Shown: positions 18,982 to 27,676, counted from the stretch's first letter. The stretch is DNA of 64,000 bases from Polyangium sp. y55x31 (GCF_029946505.1 NZ_JARZHG010000004.1:496001-560000), one strand, 5' to 3'. A program made the numbers and translations. The notes: generated from the sequence alone by a model not told the origin.

Positions 18982-19836
18982 TCACGGATATTCGATCGGC
19001 GTCCCGTCGGCGTCGTTGACGTTGCCGACGACCGTCGGATTTGGATCATCGATCGTCCACGGCCCGTACCCCCAGTCGCCCTTGAAGCGGTTGCGGAGGA
19101 CCTTGATCCCGGTCGGCATCTTTCCCCTCAGGTTGAGCGAATAGCCGCCGCCGGAGAGCCAGTTGCACTCGATCAGGAGATCGGTCGTGTCTCCGCTCTC
19201 GTCGCCGGTCTGGACGCAGGCGTTGCTCGCGCCTTCGATCCGGTTGTGACGGATGTGGACGTTCAGCCCGTGCGTCGACTGGACGCCGTCGTTGTGCTGG
19301 TCTGGATAATTGCCGAGGTCGTGGATCCACGAATCCTCGATCAGCACGTTCTCGTCCGCCTTGAAGCCGTCGGCGCCGCCGTGGACGTTGACCCGGCGCG
19401 CGGTGTAGTTCGAAAATGACAGCCCGGCGGTCACATCTGCGCTCGTCCCGATGATCTCGGTGTCCTCGACGACGAGACCCTTGTTGTCATTGTCGAAGTA
19501 GCGAATCGGGTAGTAATCGCCGCTCGTGATCCGACATCGCCGGATCGTGACGTCGTCGGCGAGGATCTGGACCTCGCCCTGGATGTCGAGGTCCTCGACG
19601 ATCGCACCGTTGGTCGTCACCTGGATCGAGCCGCTCGGGGTGAGGATCGTCCCCTTGGGGACGCCGGTATTGTCGGGCCCGGGTTGATTCGCCCAGCACG
19701 GGTCGCCTGCGTCACCACCCCCGGCCTCGTCGGTCTCCGCGTCGCCGATGCCGCCGTCGACAGGGGTCATCGGGTCGGTGCTCGTACCGCACCCGATGAG
19801 CGGAAGAACGAGGGCGAGGAGCAAATGCGTTTTCAT
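18982..19836 (-). CDS. Parallel beta-helix lipoprotein
   Basis: A 284-residue lipoprotein (LVLPLIGCGTS signal; lipidated Cys near residue 16), followed by an acidic Gly-rich linker. Its body has repeated short strands with Asn/Asp turns typical of right-handed parallel beta-helices: VEDLDIQGEVQILADDVTIRRC, LVVEDTEIIG, VLIEDSWIHD and HIRHNRIEG. Folds of this kind are found in polysaccharide lyases and surface adhesins. HNDGVQSTHG and QTGDESGDTTD might form the active groove, but no catalytic set is evident. Base composition looks visibly less GC-rich than its neighbours, hinting at horizontal origin. Confidence 0.72.
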   Translation of the reverse strand: MKTHLLLALVLPLIGCGTSTDPMTPVDGGIGDAETDEAGGGDAGDPCWANQPGPDNTGVPKGTILTPSGSIQVTTNGAIVEDLDIQGEVQILADDVTIRRCRITSGDYYPIRYFDNDNKGLVVEDTEIIGTSADVTAGLSFSNYTARRVNVHGGADGFKADENVLIEDSWIHDLGNYPDQHNDGVQSTHGLNVHIRHNRIEGASNACVQTGDESGDTTDLLIECNWLSGGGYSLNLRGKMPTGIKVLRNRFKGDWGYGPWTIDDPNPTVVGNVNDADGTPIEYP

Positions 19837-19900
19837 CTCGTGATTGTATGCGAGGCGGACGCGAAAAGGGAACAGCGGTCGACGTGGGGTCGAGGTACTC

Positions 19901-20380
19901 CTACCGATAAGGTGATCCCATCCCGATCCGCAGATCACACTGGAACACCTCGTAATGCACCGTGACGGCGAGCGCCCGCCCCGCCTCGAAATGCACGTAC
20001 ACCCCGGGCCACGAGCCCGCCCAGGTCTCGTCGAGCGTGCGCACCCCGAGCGCCACGGCTGGAAACCCGGCGCGCCGATCGAACCGCACGCAGACGAACG
20101 CCTCGGCGCCGGCCGCGAGCCATTCGAGGCAGCCGCGTGTATCCCGCGGCGAGAGCCGATCCTGGCGCAGCCATTTTTCGAAATCGACCGCCCCGCCCTT
20201 CCCTTCGAGCGCTTGCCGAAACGCAAAACTCCGGTCTGGCTCGACGAACTCCTCGGCGAGGCGCGCCGCGTGCTCCTCCGTAGCGCGCGCCCCGAGCGTG
20301 CGCAGATCGACCCGTAACGAACGCAGACGCGCGAGCTGCTCCCGGAACGTATCGCGGAGGAATCGTTCGTCGGGACGCAC
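19901..20380 (-). CDS. Unknown partner of the HExxH protein
   Basis: A 159-residue soluble protein with no motif I recognise. The first half is helical and charged (RFLRDTFREQLARLRSLR, EEHAARLAEEF). The second half looks like an alpha/beta domain (EAFVCVRFDRR, FPAVALGVRTLDE, VYVHFEAGRALAVTVHY). I chose GTG 20380 because GAGGGG overlaps the upstream stop and sits 4 bases before it; the frame has no ATG there. It begins 8 bases after the stop of the HExxH gene, so the two are co-transcribed and probably translationally coupled. Confidence 0.6.
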   Translation of the reverse strand: MRPDERFLRDTFREQLARLRSLRVDLRTLGARATEEHAARLAEEFVEPDRSFAFRQALEGKGGAVDFEKWLRQDRLSPRDTRGCLEWLAAGAEAFVCVRFDRRAGFPAVALGVRTLDETWAGSWPGVYVHFEAGRALAVTVHYEVFQCDLRIGMGSPYR

Positions 20381-20388
20381 GCGGCCCC

Positions 20389-21699
20389 TCAGCCGTCCAT
20401 TCTCTTGTAGTGATCGTGCCAGCGCTGGATCTCGTCGAGCACCGCCTTCCCCACGCGGGTCGGTTTTCCGTGTTCGAGGATCACCTCCGCGCCCTCCGCG
20501 TTGATCTGCCGGACACGCGCGAATCGCTCGGAAAACCCCGGCGCCTTCGCGAGCGGGTGGCCCGCCTCGATCATGCGCTCGTAGAGCCGCGCGACGGGCA
20601 AGAACGCGTGGACCGCGAGCAGGACGCCATGCAAAGGTCGCGGATCGGGCCGCACGGGCGAGGTGTAGAGCGGAGAAAACGCATTTTCGAGCACCGGATC
20701 GACCTCGAAGAGCGCATTGATCTTGTTGTGCGAGAACTCGTGAATCACCGCCTCCGTCATCGTCATGAGGCTCGGATGCAGGGACATGTAGATCGTCCCG
20801 ATCGCCTCCTGGTACGACGCGGACAGGTGTTTTTCGTCGTGGTATCCGACGGGCACGATCTGCTGCACGAAAAGCTCGATCTCGCCCCGCAGGTCCGGTA
20901 GGTGCTCCCGCACGAGGCCGAGCGCCTCGGAGAGCGATTTCGTCCACTCCGCCGCGTCCTTGCCGCCGAGGTCGATCGCATTGCCCTCCTTGTCGGGGTG
21001 CGCCTCGACCATGGCGAGCGGATTCGTGTCCACGAGCGCGAGCACCGTGCCCCCGTCGATCGGGAAAAACGGGCGCGATACGGTCAAGCCCGCGCGCGTC
21101 TCGGAATACCCGGGCGGCTGCGCTTCGAGCGCCTGAAGGCTCAACGCTTTGACGCCGTCCGCGCGCTCGACGACGATCTTCCCCTCGTTCTCGAACACGA
21201 CGGCGCGTGTATCCTCGGGCAAACGAATCGCAAAACCCGCCGTGGTGGAGACGAGCTGCTTCGGAGGCGCCTTCTGCCGAATGGCCCGCGGGAGCGCGGA
21301 GGCGCGCGCGAGGTGCACGAGAAAGACCCCGATGAGCTCGCGTAAAAGCGCCTCGGAATCGGGCCCCGGTGTTCGCAGGCACCGGACGAGCGTCCCCATC
21401 GCCGTGCGACGAAGGACGCTCGGGAGCGAGCCGGGGTTCTTCCGCGCGACATCACGCGCGAGCGTTTGAAACACCTGGAGATCGGCGCGCGCCTCGGCCG
21501 ACAGCGCGAGGCCCTGCCCCACGCCGAAGAGCTCGGGCACGAGGCGACCGAGCGCGCGCGAGAGGACGCCTTTGGCCGTCTCCGAGCCCGGCGCGGGAAT
21601 CGTGAGGTCCTCGGGAGGCTCGATCGGGCGCGTGGCGAGGGCGGGAGGCACGACGCCATTGTGGGCGAGGAGGGCGCGAGGCGACAAGCGAGAAGGCAC
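20389..21699 (-). CDS. HExxH putative peptide-modifying protein (alpha-KG beta-hydroxylase-like)
   Basis: A 436-residue protein with HEFSH at residues 320-324 in the context VIHEFSHNKINALFEVDP, followed by YTSPVRPDPRPLHGVLLAVHAF. This matches the HExxH-motif family (TIGR04267, as I recall it) associated with ribosomally made peptides, whose members are now annotated as alpha-ketoglutarate-dependent peptide beta-hydroxylases rather than proteases. The N-terminal ~300 residues are helical and variable, as in the family. There is no signal peptide. GTG 21699 is the start, with AAGGG upstream. The partner gene follows by 8 bases. No precursor peptide is evident nearby. The family call is fairly strong; the reaction is inference. 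Confidence 0.72.
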   Translation of the reverse strand: MPSRLSPRALLAHNGVVPPALATRPIEPPEDLTIPAPGSETAKGVLSRALGRLVPELFGVGQGLALSAEARADLQVFQTLARDVARKNPGSLPSVLRRTAMGTLVRCLRTPGPDSEALLRELIGVFLVHLARASALPRAIRQKAPPKQLVSTTAGFAIRLPEDTRAVVFENEGKIVVERADGVKALSLQALEAQPPGYSETRAGLTVSRPFFPIDGGTVLALVDTNPLAMVEAHPDKEGNAIDLGGKDAAEWTKSLSEALGLVREHLPDLRGEIELFVQQIVPVGYHDEKHLSASYQEAIGTIYMSLHPSLMTMTEAVIHEFSHNKINALFEVDPVLENAFSPLYTSPVRPDPRPLHGVLLAVHAFLPVARLYERMIEAGHPLAKAPGFSERFARVRQINAEGAEVILEHGKPTRVGKAVLDEIQRWHDHYKRMDG

Positions 21700-21746
21700 G
21701 CGGCGCGCCCTTCATTCCGCAGCGGCGGCGTGGTAAGCGGAAGCGC

Positions 21747-22379
21747 ATGGTCGGCTGGTCCATCGGGAAACATCGCCTGGAGGTCGACGTCCGCGCGCCT
21801 TTCCTGACCATCCTCCTCGACGAGGAGAAGATGCTCGAACATGTGATCCCGACGCACCTGCTCGGCGATTACCCGCTCGTGGTCGGCAAGCGTAAGGTCG
21901 TGCTCAGGCGCGTGCGCAACCTCGACGTCGCGCGGAGCGAGGTCTGGATCGACGGCGTGAAGGTGCCGCCCTCGGAGGACCCGATCCCGCGGCGCAAACC
22001 GCCGAAGGACGGCATGTGCGAGGTGCACCCGGGCGGCACGGCGGGATATCGGGAGCCGGGGGCCATGCCGGCGGCGAAGCTCGCCTGCGGGATCTGCCGC
22101 GTCGGGCTCTGCAATACGTGCGTCTCCGTCGACGGCGTGCGCTGCAAGTCGTGTTTCGACAAGGCGACGGCGGAGATGGTGGTGGCCGAGCGCGACTTGC
22201 GCATCAAAGGCCCGCTGCTCGGCGTGGCGCTCGGCGCGCTCGTGTTCATCTTCGGCCTCGCGTTCGACATTCCGCGCATGGCGGGCATCGGCCTCGCGGC
22301 GATCGTCCTCGTGGGAATCCGCGTCGGGATGGGGTACTGGAAAGAAAAACAGGAAGCCAAAAACCGGCCCTCCTCTTGA
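21747..22379 (+). CDS. Zinc-finger-like membrane protein
   Basis: A 210-residue protein. An N-terminal beta-rich domain (IGKHRLEVDVRAPFLTILLDEEKML, KRKVVLRRVRNLDV) is followed by a B-box-like Cys/His cluster (CEVHPGG, CGICRVGLCNTC, GVRCKSCF) at about residues 90-140, then two close hydrophobic segments (LLGVALGALVFIFGLAF and IPRMAGIGLAAIVLVGI) and a basic Lys/Arg tail. The spacing suggests one or two zinc sites next to a membrane hairpin. It is divergent from the HExxH gene across 47 bases. The family is not recognised beyond this layout. The ribosome site is weak (GGAAG). Confidence 0.7.
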   Translation: MVGWSIGKHRLEVDVRAPFLTILLDEEKMLEHVIPTHLLGDYPLVVGKRKVVLRRVRNLDVARSEVWIDGVKVPPSEDPIPRRKPPKDGMCEVHPGGTAGYREPGAMPAAKLACGICRVGLCNTCVSVDGVRCKSCFDKATAEMVVAERDLRIKGPLLGVALGALVFIFGLAFDIPRMAGIGLAAIVLVGIRVGMGYWKEKQEAKNRPSS

Positions 22380-22434
22380 TTCCGCGCCTCGGCCCGCGTA
22401 CGCACGTCCCGATCCGCAATCCGCGGGAGGATGC

Positions 22435-23484
22435 ATGCGTTACAAGCTCTTGGGTCGAACGGGGATCAAGGTGTCGGAGCTGTGCCTGGGCACGATGAGC
22501 TTCGGCGACAGGTGGGGGTTCGGGGCGGACGAGGCGACCTCGATCGAGGTCGCGGCCGCATACGCCGAGGCGGGGGGCAATTTCCTCGACACGGCGAACA
22601 AGTATCACGAGGGCCATACCGAGGAGATCTGCGGCAAGATCATCGCCAATAACCGCGACCGCTGGGTGCTCGCCACGAAGTTCACGCTCTCGACGGCGAA
22701 CGGTGATCCGAACGCCTCGGGCAATTCGCGGAAGAACATGGTGCAGGCGGTCCACAAGAGCCTCGGGCGGCTCGGGACTGATTACATCGATCTGCTCTGG
22801 GTCCACGCCTGGGATTTCACGACGGGCGTGGAGGAGGTCATGCGGGGCCTCGACGACCTCGTTCGTGCGGGCAAGGTCCTCTCGATCGGCATCTCGGACG
22901 CGCCCGCGTGGGTCGTCTCGCAGGCGAATACCGTGGCGATGCTCCGGGGCCTCTCGCCCTTCGCGGCGCTCCAGATCGAATACAGCCTGATCGAGCGAAC
23001 CGTGGAGCGTGAGCTCATTCCGATGGCCGAGGCGTTCGGCATCACGCTGACGCCCTGGGCGCCGCTCGGCGGCGGCGTGCTCACGGGCAAGTATTCACGC
23101 GGCAGCGGCGCGCCCGAGGACACGAAACGCGCGGCGGGCAACGAAGCGCGGCTCTCGCCGAAAAACCTCGCCATCGCGAAGACCGTGGACGCGATCGCGG
23201 ACGAGCTCGGCAAGAGCTCGGCGCAGGTCGCGACGAACTGGGTGCGTCAGCGCGGGGCGAACGTCGTGCCCATCGTGGGCGCGCGCAAGGCGTCGCAGAT
23301 CAAGGACGTGATCGGCTCCCTCGATTTCACGCTCAATGACGACCAGCTCCGCCGCCTGAACGAGGTGAGCCGGATCGAGCTCGGCTTCCCGCACGATTTC
23401 CTGGGCAACGCCCGCATCCGGGGGGTCGTCTACGGCGACCGCGCGAACGACATCGACCTGCCGGCCGCGACGCGCCCGCGCTGA
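22435..23484 (+). CDS. Aldo/keto reductase
   Basis: A 349-residue NADPH-dependent aldo/keto reductase with a TIM-barrel fold. Evidence: the N-terminal LGRTGIKVSELCLGTMSFG, a GNFLDTANKYHEGHTEE segment carrying the catalytic Asp and Tyr, ATKF for the Lys, and LLWVHAWDF for the His. LTPWAPLGGGVLTGKY and VPIVGARKASQIKD contain the cofactor-binding loop. It resembles the AKR11/YghZ-like group. GGGAGG lies 4 bases upstream of ATG 22435. It is convergent with a HAD phosphatase gene, whose terminator overlaps its stop codon. Confidence 0.9.
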   Translation: MRYKLLGRTGIKVSELCLGTMSFGDRWGFGADEATSIEVAAAYAEAGGNFLDTANKYHEGHTEEICGKIIANNRDRWVLATKFTLSTANGDPNASGNSRKNMVQAVHKSLGRLGTDYIDLLWVHAWDFTTGVEEVMRGLDDLVRAGKVLSIGISDAPAWVVSQANTVAMLRGLSPFAALQIEYSLIERTVERELIPMAEAFGITLTPWAPLGGGVLTGKYSRGSGAPEDTKRAAGNEARLSPKNLAIAKTVDAIADELGKSSAQVATNWVRQRGANVVPIVGARKASQIKDVIGSLDFTLNDDQLRRLNEVSRIELGFPHDFLGNARIRGVVYGDRANDIDLPAATRPR

Positions 23485-23509
23485 AAAAGCCCTCCTCCCT
23501 GCGAGGGCT
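23484..23509 (-). terminator. Terminator of the HAD phosphatase gene
   Basis: Read on the minus strand: a 7-bp stem AGCCCTC/GAGGGCT (23503-23509 with 23488-23494) followed directly by five T residues. The T tract on this strand coincides with the stop codon of the aldo/keto reductase gene on the other, a compact arrangement between convergent genes. Confidence 0.8.
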
Positions 23510-24179
23510 ACACGATCCCGAGCCGTTCCAGCAGCGCCGCCGGGAGCGACGTGAAATCCGTGGACGTCCAGTCGGCGCCCGCGTCGCGTAGCTCCTCGGC
23601 GGTCGCCGCGGTGGTGATCCCGACCGCCACCATCCCCGCCGCCTTCGCGGCGCGCACGCCGTTCGCCGCATCCTCGAACACGACACAAGCCGCCGGCGTG
23701 ACGCCGAGATCCTGTGCCGCGCGAAGAAAGATGTCGGGCGACGGCTTGCCGCGCGTCACCTCCTCGGCGCCCACCACGCGCTCGAAACGCTCGCGCAGAC
23801 GGAGCCCATCGAGCACGAAATCGCGATTGCCGAGCGGAGCCGCCGTCGCAATGGCGAGCCGCACGCCGCGGTGCCGCAGCCGTTCGAGGAAGGCATCGGC
23901 CCCGCGGGTGAGCGCGAGGTGCGGGCGGTACGTGGCGCGGTAGAGCCCCTCCTTCTCCTCGGCGAGCCGCGCGAGCTCGTCCGGCGGCACGGCCCGCCCG
24001 AGCAGCTCGGGAAAGATCTCCTCATTCTTCTTTCCCGCGAATTCTCGCTGAAAACGCTCGGCCTTGGTCGGCACGCCGAGCCGCTCCGAGACGATCTCCC
24101 ACGCACGATTGTGGAAGGCCATGTTGTCGACGAGCGTGCCATCCATGTCGAAGACGGCAGCGCGAAGGACCTCGATCAT
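23508..24179 (-). CDS. HAD-family phosphatase, beta-phosphoglucomutase-like
   Basis: A 223-residue haloacid dehalogenase-superfamily hydrolase. The nucleophile motif FDMDGTLVDN is near residue 11 (DxDGT), followed by a helical cap (residues ~20-90), LAIATAAPLGNRDFVLDG (motif II Thr), GKPSPDIFL (motif III Lys), and VFEDAANGVRAAKAAGM (motif IV Asp). The layout matches subclass IA enzymes such as phosphoglycolate phosphatases and beta-phosphoglucomutases. The substrate cannot be told. Terminators lie on both sides, so it is probably monocistronic. Confidence 0.88.
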   Translation of the reverse strand: MIEVLRAAVFDMDGTLVDNMAFHNRAWEIVSERLGVPTKAERFQREFAGKKNEEIFPELLGRAVPPDELARLAEEKEGLYRATYRPHLALTRGADAFLERLRHRGVRLAIATAAPLGNRDFVLDGLRLRERFERVVGAEEVTRGKPSPDIFLRAAQDLGVTPAACVVFEDAANGVRAAKAAGMVAVGITTAATAEELRDAGADWTSTDFTSLPAALLERLGIV

Positions 24180-24215
24180 GCGTCACCCTAGCGCAGAACG
24201 CGGCTGAAACGCCTT

Positions 24216-24258
24216 TCGAAAAACAAAGCCCCCCTCTCCCGCGAGGGAGAGGGGGGCT
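24216..24258 (-). terminator. Strong intrinsic terminator of the LarA-like gene
   Basis: A perfect 14-bp stem, AGCCCCCCTCTCCC (24227-24240) with GGGAGAGGGGGGCT (24245-24258). The loop is TCGC on the minus strand and GCGA on the plus strand. On the minus strand it is followed by TTGTTTTTC, so it ends transcripts of the LarA-like gene and insulates the HAD gene starting at 24179. Confidence 0.92.
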
Positions 24259-24277
24259 CGGGGGGTGTGGGCGTCCT

Positions 24278-25903
24278 TCAGCCCTGCGATTCGGGCAATG
24301 CCGAAATCGGCGCGCGCTGCTTCTCCACGGACATGTCCGCCATGAAGATCGGCGGGCAATGCAGCGCCAGGATGTCCGGGTTCGGCGGCGCCGTCTGCTT
24401 CGCCATTCGCAGCGCCTCGTCCATCGTCCGCGCCGTCTCCCAGCCGAGGAGCTGGGGGATGTATTCGTTGTCCGCGCCGACGACGATCACCCGGCCGAGG
24501 TGCTGCCGCCCCGCCTCGCCCCAGTACCACATGAAGAACGGGTGCGTCGGGTGATAGGCATGGCCGTACCGGTACATCTCGATGTAAGCCGGGTTCTTCG
24601 CGAACTTCGGCTCCCAGATCTTGTGCAGCTCCATCGCGTCGCGCGTCTCGGGCAGCACGCGGTGCACGAACTCGATGTATGGCGCGTGGTGCTCGTTGTC
24701 GAAGAGGTCCGTGCACGGATGCATGATGATCATCGTGCCGCCCTTCTTCACCATGGGCGCGCCGCGATACAGGTTGAAGAGATACCCGTTCGCCATCACC
24801 TGCACGAGCAGCGGGTTCAGGAACGAATTCACGTTGTACGGGCTGATGAACGGAATGCCCGTGATGAGAATGTCGCTCTGCCCCACGACCGGCACGCAAT
24901 ATTGCTCGAAGCTCCGCCGCAGCGTGTGCTCGTGCACGGCCTCCGTCTCGCCGGCGAAGACGCCCGTCACGCCGAACGGCGAGGGCACGCGCTGGAAGAT
25001 CGCCTGCCGCGCGGGCTGCGGCATCTTGTCGAGCGTGAACCGGAGCGCCTGGAGCGCGTTTCGCTCGGTCCGCGAGAGATCATCCTCGTTTTTCGCGAGG
25101 AACTCGAGCGGCGTATCGAACATCCGGTTGTTGATCGTCGTCTCGATCGTGAAGACGTTGAGCTTCTTGTTCGCGAGCCGGCCCATGCGCACGACGCTCG
25201 TGTTCAGCGCCGACGATTTCGGGTCCATGTACGAATAACATTGCCGCATGACGCGCGGGTTGTGGTGCGCGCGCAGGCTCCGGTATCCGCACAGGCCCAC
25301 GGCGACCGATTTGTGGCCGCCGTCCATGGGCACGAGGTTCAGGTTCACGTAGATGATGAGGTCGCTCTCCACGGCGCGCCGGTTGAGCTCGACCTCCTCG
25401 CCCTCCTCGGTCGTGCCGAGGTATTTCATGTTGGCGAGGTTCTCGGCGTCGTGGTTGTAGAGCTTCTTCGGCCAGTACGCGTTGAAGATCTTGTCGCCGA
25501 CGACGTGCCGGATCTCCCAGTCCTTCATGCGGCGATGCACGCTCGTCGCGATGATGATCTCGACGTCGTCGACGCCGTAATCGGCGAGCAGGTCGAGCAC
25601 GATCGTGAGCACGCGCTCGCGGATGTCCGGCCGCTTCATCGGCGGCAAGGGCAGCGAGATGTCGTCCATCGCGATCGTCACCTTCATCCCCGGCCGGAGC
25701 TTCGCGTAGAGCGGCTCGGAGTTGTACGGGTGGTTGATCGCGTACCGGATGGCCGCGTCCACGTCCTTCAACGGCTTGAGCGGGGGCTTCGGGTAGACGA
25801 CGCGGCTGCCCGTCGGCAGGTCGACCTCGACCAGCCTGTCGCCCGAGAAGAGGACGCGGGGTGCGCTGCGGCTGTCGATCGTCACGACACAGGGATGGCT
25901 CAT
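24278..25903 (-). CDS. LarA-like (DUF2088) enzyme, large variant
   Basis: A 541-residue cytoplasmic protein related to nickel-pincer lactate racemase (LarA). Matching regions are MDDISLPLPPMKRPDIRE (LarA: DxxRPxP type), IIIATSVHRRM (GTHR type His), and GGHKSVAVGLCGYRSLRAHHNPR, which contains the Lys equivalent to the pincer-anchoring lysine plus nearby histidines. It is about 110 residues longer than LarA. No cofactor synthesis genes (larB, larC, larE) are nearby, so whether it carries the pincer cofactor and which 2-hydroxyacid it uses are unknown. A HAD-IB phosphatase gene lies 34 bases upstream on the same strand. It ends in a very strong terminator. Confidence 0.75.
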   Translation of the reverse strand: MSHPCVVTIDSRSAPRVLFSGDRLVEVDLPTGSRVVYPKPPLKPLKDVDAAIRYAINHPYNSEPLYAKLRPGMKVTIAMDDISLPLPPMKRPDIRERVLTIVLDLLADYGVDDVEIIIATSVHRRMKDWEIRHVVGDKIFNAYWPKKLYNHDAENLANMKYLGTTEEGEEVELNRRAVESDLIIYVNLNLVPMDGGHKSVAVGLCGYRSLRAHHNPRVMRQCYSYMDPKSSALNTSVVRMGRLANKKLNVFTIETTINNRMFDTPLEFLAKNEDDLSRTERNALQALRFTLDKMPQPARQAIFQRVPSPFGVTGVFAGETEAVHEHTLRRSFEQYCVPVVGQSDILITGIPFISPYNVNSFLNPLLVQVMANGYLFNLYRGAPMVKKGGTMIIMHPCTDLFDNEHHAPYIEFVHRVLPETRDAMELHKIWEPKFAKNPAYIEMYRYGHAYHPTHPFFMWYWGEAGRQHLGRVIVVGADNEYIPQLLGWETARTMDEALRMAKQTAPPNPDILALHCPPIFMADMSVEKQRAPISALPESQG

Positions 25904-25937
25904 GGCATTCTCGTATTCGGCGGCAATCCCGCCCGCT

Positions 25938-26597
25938 TCAGTCGACGTGGATGATGGGCCAGTGGTAGGCGTTCGCGAGCAGGGACAGCTTCCTGTCCGG
26001 GTTCACCGCGGCCGGGTGGCCGACGATGCTGAGCATGGGGACGTCGGAGTAACTGTCGGAGTAAGCGAAGCACTCGTCGAGGTCGTGGCCGCGGCCTTTG
26101 GCGTGCTCGCGAATGAGCCGCGACTTCTCGGGGCCCGCGACCACGGGGCGCAGGAGCTTGCCCGTGGCGAAGCGGTCCTTGATCTCGAGGCGGTTCGCAA
26201 TGACGTCCGTCGCGCCGAGGTGCTCGGCGAGCAGGCGCATCAGGAAGTCGAGCGCGCCCGAGACGAGCACCACGTCGTGTCCCTTGTCGAGGCTCGTCTG
26301 CACGAGGTCCCGCGCGCCGGGGTAGATGTTGGGCTTGATCACGCGCTCGAACGTCTCGACCGCGAGCCCCACGAGCCGGTCCTCGCTCATCCCGCCGTAG
26401 GACGTGAAGAGCAGCTCGTTGAAGATGCGTCGGTCCCGCGTCTCCGCCCACGCCAGCCACGGGGCCTTCACCAGCGCCCCGCCGAGCTTCGCGAGGCTGT
26501 GCAGCGGCGTGTTCTGGTTCAGGACGTAATAGAGCGTGGGGTGGACGAGGTTCGTGCGGATCAGCGTGCCGTCCACGTCGAAGTAGCTCGCTGCCAT
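25938..26597 (-). CDS. HAD-IB family hydrolase (SerB-like)
   Basis: A 219-residue hydrolase of HAD subfamily IB. Evidence: YFDVDGTLIRTN (DxDGT) at the N-terminus, VVLVSGALDFLMRLLAEHL (motif II), an acidic GHDLDECFAYSDSYSDVPML motif IV, and a final hydrophobic segment, the pattern of the TIGR01490-type group that includes phosphoserine phosphatase relatives. A helical cap with LAKLGGALVKAPWLAW lies between motifs. I chose ATG 26597; an upstream extension to 26831 is Arg-rich and unlikely. Probably co-transcribed with the LarA-like gene downstream. Confidence 0.82.
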   Translation of the reverse strand: MAASYFDVDGTLIRTNLVHPTLYYVLNQNTPLHSLAKLGGALVKAPWLAWAETRDRRIFNELLFTSYGGMSEDRLVGLAVETFERVIKPNIYPGARDLVQTSLDKGHDVVLVSGALDFLMRLLAEHLGATDVIANRLEIKDRFATGKLLRPVVAGPEKSRLIREHAKGRGHDLDECFAYSDSYSDVPMLSIVGHPAAVNPDRKLSLLANAYHWPIIHVD

Positions 26598-26777
26598 TTG
26601 CGTCCCGGAATCACCTCTGGAAGGCCTCTCGTCAAGTACAAGGTGGCGCGAAAGGAGCTTCGCGCCGGAACTTCTCGGTCCGCTCGGCCCTCCCCTCGTG
26701 CTTTCGCGACCCAGAAAGGAGCGTAATCCCACACGAGGGAGGCTCTTGACAGGGAGGCCGAGTTGGCGGATCGGCGG

Positions 26778-26799
26778 CGCGGGAAGGGGTTCGTCCCGC
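26778..26799 (-). terminator. GC hairpin after the APS/PAPS reductase gene
   Basis: Directly after the minus-strand stop, GCGGGA pairs with TCCCGC around a 9-10 base loop. There is no T tract, so this is a weak or Rho-assisted terminator candidate. Confidence 0.4.
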
Positions 26800-27576
26800 C
26801 TACGCCGGCTGCCCGGAGAGCGCCTCGGCATAACGATCGTCCAATTCGATCGCGCCCTCGGCCGCGCCGCGGTCCACTGGATTGATCCCGCAATACTGCA
26901 CGCTCGCCAAATGCCGCCATCGGCCGGCGCGCTCGCTTTCGTCGGGCAGGACCGGCGTCGTGCACGGAAAACAGCCGATCGTCCGGAAACCCATGGCGTG
27001 GAGCGGGTTCACGACGACCCCGGGATCGGCGGCGATGGCCCGGTCGAGCGCCTCGTTCGTCACGTGCGCGAGCGGGTGGACGCGGAGCGCGCCCATCGCG
27101 AGATCGAGCCCCACCGAGCGCACCTTGCTCCGCGCCCCGCCCTCGCCCTGCCGCAACGCCGAGACGAGCGCGTCGTACCGGCCCCGGAGCGCGTGGAGCG
27201 GCGCCGTCTTGCGCAGATCGCAGCATCGCGATTGGCCCTCGACGGACAGATAAAGCAGCCCCTCCTCGGCCGTCTGCTCGGCGAACGTGCGGGCGGGCGA
27301 GAGCGTGATCACCCGGAGATTCCGGTGCGTCCGCGCGAGCTCGTCGCGTGTTTCGCGCGTCTGCTCGTGCAGGACGCCCGTGTCCACGAAGAGCACGTCG
27401 AAGTCGAGCCCGGCCTGGTCGGCGAGCCGGCAGAGCCACGTGCCGGCGCGCTGCATGCTCGTCAGGATCGCGGCCCGCGGGCCGAACGTTTGGTGCACGA
27501 AACGCAGGACATCGAGGGGCGCGGCGCTGGCGAGGCGCCCGTTCAGGGCCTCGAGGCCCGCTTCGGTGACGCGCAT
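26800..27576 (-). CDS. cysH: APS/PAPS reductase, 4Fe-4S type
   Basis: A 258-residue assimilatory adenylyl(phospho)sulfate reductase giving sulfite. The iron-sulfur cysteines are complete: Cys118-Cys119 in SRCCDLRK and Cys202/Cys205 in IGCFPCTTPV. A C-terminal Cys229 in SVQYCGIN corresponds to the catalytic CGLH cysteine. This makes it the cluster-bearing, APS-type enzyme rather than the cluster-free E. coli PAPS reductase. ERAGRW before the last cysteine matches the usual RAGRWW. No other sulfate-assimilation gene is in the window. ATG 27576 was chosen by homology to the N-terminal pattern. Confidence 0.88.
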   Translation of the reverse strand: MRVTEAGLEALNGRLASAAPLDVLRFVHQTFGPRAAILTSMQRAGTWLCRLADQAGLDFDVLFVDTGVLHEQTRETRDELARTHRNLRVITLSPARTFAEQTAEEGLLYLSVEGQSRCCDLRKTAPLHALRGRYDALVSALRQGEGGARSKVRSVGLDLAMGALRVHPLAHVTNEALDRAIAADPGVVVNPLHAMGFRTIGCFPCTTPVLPDESERAGRWRHLASVQYCGINPVDRGAAEGAIELDDRYAEALSGQPA

Positions 27577-27676
27577 GTCCCTCGTGGTAGCAGAGCGCGG
27601 CGCGGCTCGCCGGGCGAACGCGTGCAGAAGCCGGTTGCCTTTCCGGCACTCGTCGCCTAGAGGATCGCCGGTTCGC

